Shown here in pieces: positions 58,087 to 64,000 of a DNA stretch of 64,000 nt. Position 1 is the first letter of the stretch, and each line of letters opens with the position of its first letter. The stretch is from Primulina eburnea. Lineage: Eukaryota > Streptophyta > Magnoliopsida > Lamiales > Gesneriaceae. The position numbers and the translations under genes are program-made. The notes under the pieces were generated by a model. That model saw nothing but the letters and a program-made list of their open reading frames with translations. It did no database searches and was not told where the DNA came from. Location: positions 42,762,682 to 42,826,681 of the forward strand of contig NC_133104.1 in assembly GCF_022965805.1 (NCBI RefSeq). The letters are read 5' to 3'.

Positions 58087-61040
58087 TCATTGACGAAGCA
58101 TTTGCTGCAGTTGGAGCACTTGATTTCTTTGATCAGCAGGAAGCATGCTAATTTGTTCTGGAGTCAGACTCATAACTTGTTGCAACAACGCCTTCTCCAT
58201 CTCAGGAGTTAACTGCATAGTCACAGAGATTAGATTAACAGCCTCTGGGGGAATTCTAATTCAAGATGCTGGGAAAATCTAAACGAGTATATTACAGATG
58301 GTGGTCGAGGAGGCTGACTCATGGGACCCATTGGACTGGCGACTAAAGGTGGTCCCGGAAAATGTGGTCCTTTAGCTTCGGGTATTCCAGGCCTCCAATT
58401 GGGTCCTCTATCCACTTGGCTGGAGCTTCCTACTTGATTGAATTCCATTCCTAGGTGAGGGCCTCCTGCCTGGAAGCAACAATAATAAGGGTTCTTTCTT
58501 CCCAAAAAAGTCTTAACACAAAAAGTACAAAGATAAGTGGGACTAAAGATTGCATACATCCACCTGGTAAAAAATATCAGTTTCAATACACTTTGTTGAA
58601 CTTGACATGAACTAAAATGAAAAACCTGATAAAGTGATGACGGAAGGGGCTGATTAGGGAGCGGTGGCTGTCCTTGCAGAAATGAAGGTCCCAGACCAGC
58701 AGGAGACACCGTTCCTGGCTGAATAACACACCCATCAAAATAGAGAAGAGAAAAGGAAAACAGGATTATTGGACACCACACAGAAAAGAAACAAACTCAA
58801 TTAGCTTAAAAGCCAGCCTTTATTTACATGGAACATTGGTTGGGAATGATGCATATGTTGTCCAGTATGTCCACCAGGATGCTGGAAACCCAAATTTGGT
58901 CCCATTTGAGTATGAACCTGATGGGAGAAGGGTTGAATTTGTGGTCTTGGCTGTGGTGGTAATGGTGGTTGTTGAGGCAGTTGCAGAGGTAAGTATTGAC
59001 TGCCTGTGTTCTGCAAAGGTTGAGGTTGCTGTGATTGTATGGGGATTGAGGACATGGGCATTGAGGGCTGATGAAGTGAAGGTGGTGGTGGAGCAGTGTG
59101 CTGCGGCAATTGTGTCGGATTAGGCCCTTGAGAGGACTGTGGAACAGACAATGGTGTTGATCTGGGACCAAGTTGCCCCTTAGGTTTCTGAATTGATGGC
59201 ATGGATTGAGACGGTGGCAGCTGGGGTTGAACATTTGGAGGAATAGATTGGGATTGAGGTTTTGATGCGACATTTTGGATTGATTGCTGCTTTCTCGCCT
59301 GGTTCTGATCAACTGGAAACGATGACACCTGATTATTGGACTGCTGAGTTGGTATTATTGGTTGCTGAGAATTTTGTGACGCTGATGGAGAAACAGTTGG
59401 AGCCTACGCAGAATACAAAAAATTACAGAATGTTTCAGAAACTAATAATAAAAAGTAAACAAAATAAAACGTAAAGACAAGACAAAAGAACGTACTGTTT
59501 GAGGTGGCTGCACCATTCCGAGCATAATTTGTGCCTAATGCGAGATAGGATCAGAAAATATACATGTCAGTAGCTCAAATAGCACGTAAGCCAAAAGCTT
59601 CCAAGCAATATATAAAAATTGTTTGAATTTCTTGAGTCTAATTGTGAATCTTATAGACTTTTTAAACTTTCTAAGCCCTTTTATCTTGATGTGGCAACGA
59701 TTTCAAACAAAGCTAGCAGATACTATTATTCTCTAGCAAATAAGCTGGTATGAAGTGTTCACTTCCACGACAGGAACTCTGAAACTTGGGGCATGTCACC
59801 TTTGCATGGTAGTGTTTTAACTGTAGATGATACCCTAAGTTAACGGAAGTACGTGCCCAAAAATATAGCAAAAATTCCAATATATCTCGACTCCAATTCA
59901 TCTTCATAAAATGAACCATGAAAATGCATGTTTGGTATGGACATGTCTAAATTTCGGGTTTCCTAGATCCCATATGTAGATCTTGGAAATACTCTTTTCC
60001 CCGTTCTTAGCATACATGGCAGAATTTCCCCTTTTTGAATTATGTCTTCTTTGATATCGATTCCCTTTTCCATTTATGTGAACAAAATGATTGAAGTGAG
60101 AAGAATAAACTAATTCCAAATGAATCAACACCACCGTATCGCAAACTAAGAGGAACTTAATATCGTTGGTGAGTACAAAAGAATAAGTATTACAGTTCAC
60201 TCGGATTGAAGGTACGCAAATGGATGAAAAGGTATGTAAACACTGTGTCAAGTGACAAAAGCAAAGCAACTAATATATATCTATGCATTTGTACAGTACT
60301 GCAGAAAAACCGAGAGAAGGAATTAACACTCTGTGCCCAATTTTTCATATCCTATGCAATACATCAGTCTACTCACCTTAGAGAAACCTAGAAATATCAA
60401 ACTTAAAAACATTAAAAATGTATCCCTGCATAGAACTAGGCACAACAATTGAACAATGACTCAAATTCCTCGTGGTTCCAGGTTTACGACATCACTCACC
60501 TTAATTAAAAAAATCCAATCACATTTAAAAGAGAAACTTTTATTTTGTGTCAGAATTTTTATTTTAGCTTTCAAATATCAGCTACACTAATAAATTTAAG
60601 TAGTATCCATAAAATTTACATCAACCCCTAGTTCAAAGAAACAATAATTGAACTAGCAGCATCAAAGTGAAAAAAGAAAAAAAAACCCTAGGTTGAGAAA
60701 AAACCTGAAAAACAGAGCTCAAAAAACCCTAGGTTGAGAAAAAACCTGAAACAGAGCTCTCGTCAGAGCAGGGTTTTGAATCAGAATCTGCCGCGCTTGA
60801 TGATGATTCTGCTCTATCAAAGCCTGCCAACATAGAAACCCAATATCTCATCACCGTGTAATTTTCGAAGCGAACAAATTTTTCAAAAAAAAAGAGCAGT
60901 AACATTAATGTATATGCCGTATAATTGATTGAATCAAATTGAGTAACCTTCATCTGAGACATGATGTCGTAGAGCTGACTCTTGGACATCCCAGCCAAGC
61001 TCGGCGGCACGCCGTCGCCGGCGACTTGCTTTGCCGCCAT
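58087..61040 (-). CDS. ESP1: ESP1-like CstF64-related 3'-end processing protein (no RRM)
   Basis: Nuclear protein resembling the hinge and C-terminal parts of cleavage stimulation factor CstF64 but without an RNA-recognition motif, as in Arabidopsis ESP1 (RNA 3'-end processing and silencing). Seven exons, all in phase: 61040-60948, 60823-60746, 59534-59496, 59403-58828, 58718-58626, 58469-58296, 58212-58087; 392 aa. N-terminus MAAKQVAGDGVPPSLAGMSK, hinge SQLYDIMSQMK/ALIEQNHHQARQILIQN and LTRALFQ/AQIMLGMVQPPQT; a long Gln/Pro/Ser-rich middle; C-terminal helical domain LTPEMEKALLQQVMSLTPEQ to QLQQMLRQ. No defect in the coding exons. The donor of the second intron is duplicated by a small tandem repeat (60681-60757). 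Confidence 0.92.
60681..60757 (-). repeat. Tandem duplication containing a 5' splice site
   Basis: AAACCCTAGGTTGAGAAAAA then ACCTGAAA(AA)CAGAGCTC occurs twice in direct succession (60681-60720 and 60721-60757). On the minus strand each copy reads GAGCTCTGTTT..CAGGTTTTTT, so the exon-2 donor (60746/60745) has a second near-identical candidate about 38 bp downstream. Confidence 0.85.
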
Positions 61041-61802
61041 TTCTTTTTTTCCTCACAACGAGCCAGGAAAGGAAGAGAGGCAAGGGCGGATGCACTATCG
61101 AAGGCTAAAAAAAATAGCAAATCATTCTTCGATTTATATTAATATAAATATATATAATAATAATAGATATAATTTTGTGGATTTTATATTTTTAATTATA
61201 ACTTGTTATTATTTTTTAACTAATAATTATTTGATAATGACAACATCTTCAGTTTAATTTTTTAAAATGTATTAATGAAGATAAATTTACTTACATGTAT
61301 ATGTGTATATGTGTAGGTTTGTGTGTATGTTTGTAAAATTTAAAAAAATGTGTCGTTTTATCGTTATCTTTGTATTTGAATCGATATATATAATTTAAAA
61401 AAATATTTAAAAATATTATTTTTCATTGTATTGATGTAAATTTTAATAAATTTAATATAATATATAGACTAATTGAAAATACAAAAAAAAAAATGTACAA
61501 AAATCAATGTTTAGCTAAAAAGTTAACGATGATTTCATTTATTAAAAAAATTACTTGAAATTTTAAGATCCAATAAAATTTTATGATTTTCATATGAATT
61601 ATGATCGTTGCAAAAAAATTATAATTATAACTTTAAACTTTTAGGATTTCAAGATTATAAATCATATAGTTTGAAAAATATATTTGTTTAAACAATAAAG
61701 AAAACAAATTATTTTATCAACTAACTTATAAAATATATTTATAAATAATAGCTTATAATCAATTTTTTATCTTGTTGTCGACTATGATACTTTAAAATCT
61801 AG
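61041..61802. other. 5' flank of the ESP1-like gene, AT-rich intergenic DNA
   Basis: The first 60-100 bp should be 5' UTR. The remainder is very AT-rich with no recognised gene. Confidence 0.4.
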
Positions 61803-62431
61803 GGGGGCGTTTGGTTTGAGGGATAAGGGGGGATAATTTTTTTTATCCTACTTAATCAGCTGTTTGGTACTCGTGATTATTTAACCTACTCAATCCCTCC
61901 TATGAATGATTATGTTATATTAGGTAGGTTAAAATAATACCTCCTCACCCCCTAGGATTATTTATCCAACTCTTAATACCTCCTATTTTTCCAATTTTAC
62001 CCTTCTCTTATATTCAAACTCACCACCACTTCCCGCCACCGACCGCCATTACCGCCATTACCGCCGCCGTTCGACCACCGGCCGACCGCCGTCGGACCGC
62101 CGCCAGAACGCCGTCCCCCGGCCGGCCGCCGCTGACTCCGACAACCGTTTTCGGCCGCCGCCGGACCGCCGACCACCGGCAGGCCGCCGCTGACGCCGCC
62201 GGCCGTTTTCTCCGGCCGTCACCGTCGTCGCCGTCACTGTCGCCGTCGCCGCCGTCGCGAAGGAGAAGGGCAATTTTGTCTTTTCATCAAAAAATTCAAA
62301 ATTATCCTACACTTAAAAAACTTACCAAACACAATATTATTTTACATCATATATTACAATCAAACCACAATCATTTTCTTTATCATTTACATACTAATCA
62401 TTAGTTTATCCTATCCTTCAAACCAAACACA
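61803..62431. mobile_element. TIR element with GC-rich core, about 630 bp
   Basis: Left end GCGTTTGGTTTGAGGGATAA and right end, complemented, TGTGTTTGGTTTGAAGGATA form terminal inverted repeats. TTTGGTTTGA-type ends are common in plant MITEs. No convincing target duplication seen, so the superfamily is open. The core at 62030-62275 is GC-rich (see separate entry). Confidence 0.65.
62030..62275. other. CCG-rich block inside the TIR element
   Basis: Dense CCGCC/CCGTCG words (ACCGCCATTACCGCCATTAC, CGGCCGCCGCCGGACCGCCG), open on the minus strand as an Arg/Gly/Ala-rich 71-codon frame. Composition contrasts strongly with the AT-rich flanks. Could be a captured host GC-rich exon or 5' UTR, or expanded CCG repeats. 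Confidence 0.6.
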
Positions 62432-63753
62432 ATAAGTGTATTGATGAACTAAAAGGGGTATGCCAAATTTACAGGTTTGCTCATCGCATGTTCATTACAG
62501 TATTCTTATTTGTCCAATGTCTATCGCTGACATCAGAAAATGAAATAATCGATATTCTTCTTTTAGTTGAAGTATCGATCACTTTATTATAAATACTATT
62601 CAACTATTTAAGAATTAAACGACATTATAATTTTCTGGGTCATTTTTTATTATTGATTATCATAACCATTTGGGTACATCATAAATTAAAAACCGATTAT
62701 AAAATTAAAAAATTCATACACATCAGTCATTTGGGTTTATTTCAAACTATTTTAAAAAATGAGTAAACGGGAAATCGGCAAAAAATGAAACATTTGCGAA
62801 GGAAAAATTAAAGTGTAGATAGAAATACATTTTGAAGAGTTGAAAGTAACAAAAAAAATATACTGTGTATGAGTTAGAAGATTTAAAAATCTATCTATAT
62901 CTTCTGGTTGAATCAAAAACAATTTTTTACATTTTATAGATGTGCTTTAACTTTTGATGTTTGTACGTTAATGTTTTTCATTGAGTTATTAAAAGTTTAT
63001 AAAAATTTCGAATATTCTAGAGTTCTCTAGAGTTCTTGAAGGTATTGTTGAATACTATTTAACTTTTAAAAATTATATGAAAGTATACTAGACTTTAATA
63101 GAGTTCTTGAAAACACGATTGAATATTACTTAATTTTTTAAAATTACATAAAAGTCTATTTTAAATATTATTAGAATTCTATAGAGTAAACAAATGTCTT
63201 AATTGAATATCACCATATTTTTAGAATTTACAAAAGTGAACATAAGTTTTAAATCTCGTATTGAATATACGTACCCATCTAGTAAACATTTGGTCACAAC
63301 ATATAGAGTTAAATTTAATTTTTATTTAAATATATAATAATGTTTTAAATCACTAATTCATTATTTTATTTTAAATTTTAAGTATGTATGGCGGAAAGGG
63401 AAATTTGTGAAAAAAAATTTATAGACCAAGAAATTGAAGTTATTACTATTCATGTCTCAACTTTAAAAATATTAATAGATAATAAATAAATTATTTTTGG
63501 TTGGCTAATGTATTTTATTTTATTTACTTGTTAAAAATTACTTGCAATAATTGATTGGTTATGTCTTTTCAATTTTCAATTAAAAAATTTAACATTTTCA
63601 GGATTACTTGCAATTGAGTGATGATCGATTAAAGTCTACAATTTAGTTACATTGGGTTGGACAACATATAATTGGATGATATTTGGTGAGATTTACCATT
63701 CAAGTGTTTGACAAATGAGATTTCCAAATGCAATTGGTATGTGATTTTTTGTA
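62432..63753. other. AT-rich intergenic DNA
   Basis: No gene recognised. Around 62990-63190 two loosely similar units contain TAGAGTTCTTGAA and TTGAATA(T/C)TA..TTAA, probably old repeat DNA. Confidence 0.4.
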
Positions 63754-63936
63754 GAGTAGGTCTATTGTGAGACGGTCTCACGAATTTTTATCTGTGAGAC
63801 GAGTTAACCCTATTAATATTCACAATAAATAGTAACACTCTTAATATAAAAAATAATATTTTTCATGGAAGATCCAAATAAGAGATTCGTCTCACAAAAT
63901 ACAACCCGTGAGACCGTTTCACACAAATTTTTGTCT
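63754..63936 (+). mobile_element. Dispersed GAGACGGTCTC element, copy 7
   Basis: Starts GAGTAGGTCTATTGTGAGAC and ends GTTTCACACAAATTTTTGTC, with the same TATTCACAATAAATAGTAA core. Confidence 0.8.
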
Positions 63937-64000
63937 TTTATGTAATTTCATTTAATTAAGTGAAATTTTTACAAAATTTGTAGGATTTTATGATATTTCA

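Noticed and set aside
58801..59328. Separate proline-rich protein gene
   Set aside because: It is the large fourth exon of the ESP1-like gene; exon lengths and phases join perfectly.
60729..60860. Ser-rich C-terminal extension after MSQMK in the ESP1-like gene
   Set aside because: A reading through the first intron in the wrong frame; the spliced frame gives the family hinge sequence.

Overview
The window is nuclear DNA from a flowering plant, most likely a eudicot. The evidence is intron-rich genes with close plant counterparts, AT-rich intergenic DNA and dense plant-type transposons. An asterid (Lamiales-like) source is only a guess. I see no bacterial or organellar gene blocks, CRISPR array, rRNA or tRNA gene.

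Layout. 1-2948 (-): 5' half of a PDR-type ABCG transporter, running off the left edge; its first coding exon is broken by a 73-bp tandem duplication. 5360-6475: foldback repeat nest. 7305-12665 (-): MLK/PPK-type casein-kinase-1-like kinase. 12666-17747: repeats, including a Tourist-like MITE with TAA target duplications and a 119-bp solo LTR. 17748-18302 (-): DUF761-type small protein. 19844-25772 (-): class III HD-ZIP factor of the ATHB-15/ATHB-8 type, with a miR165/166 site split by an intron and one apparent GC-AG intron. 27826-39073: complete Ty3/Gypsy (Tat-like) LTR retrotransposon with near-identical 638-bp LTRs and CTAAT target duplications; between pol and its 3' LTR lies an intronless piece of a host UPF0261/Tm-1-like gene. 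40669-41660 (+): early nodulin-like phytocyanin. 45206-45815 (+): small plant protein gene split by a one-base frameshift. 46317-47328 (-): mitochondrial BAC2-type basic amino acid carrier. About 47440-49060: LTR remnants. 49370-53111: a 3.7-kb Mutator-like foldback element with 9-bp target duplications, carrying a nested 350-bp TRIM and a nested MITE. 53591-57020 (+): decayed CFM3-like CRM-domain gene with a hAT MITE inside it. 58087-61040 (-): ESP1-like CstF64-related protein lacking an RRM. 61041-64000: repeats, including a TIR element with a GC-rich core.

The genes do not form a pathway. Kinase, HD-ZIP III factor, carrier, phytocyanin and ESP1 are ordinary dispersed plant genes. The unusual content is in the mobile DNA: host sequence captured by a recent retrotransposon, a large self-complementary MULE with two later insertions, and a dispersed element of about 185 bp, copied seven times here, with termini built from repeated GAGAC/GTCTC palindromes. 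Two further genes (PDR exon 1 and the 45.2-kb gene) are broken by small duplications or indels.
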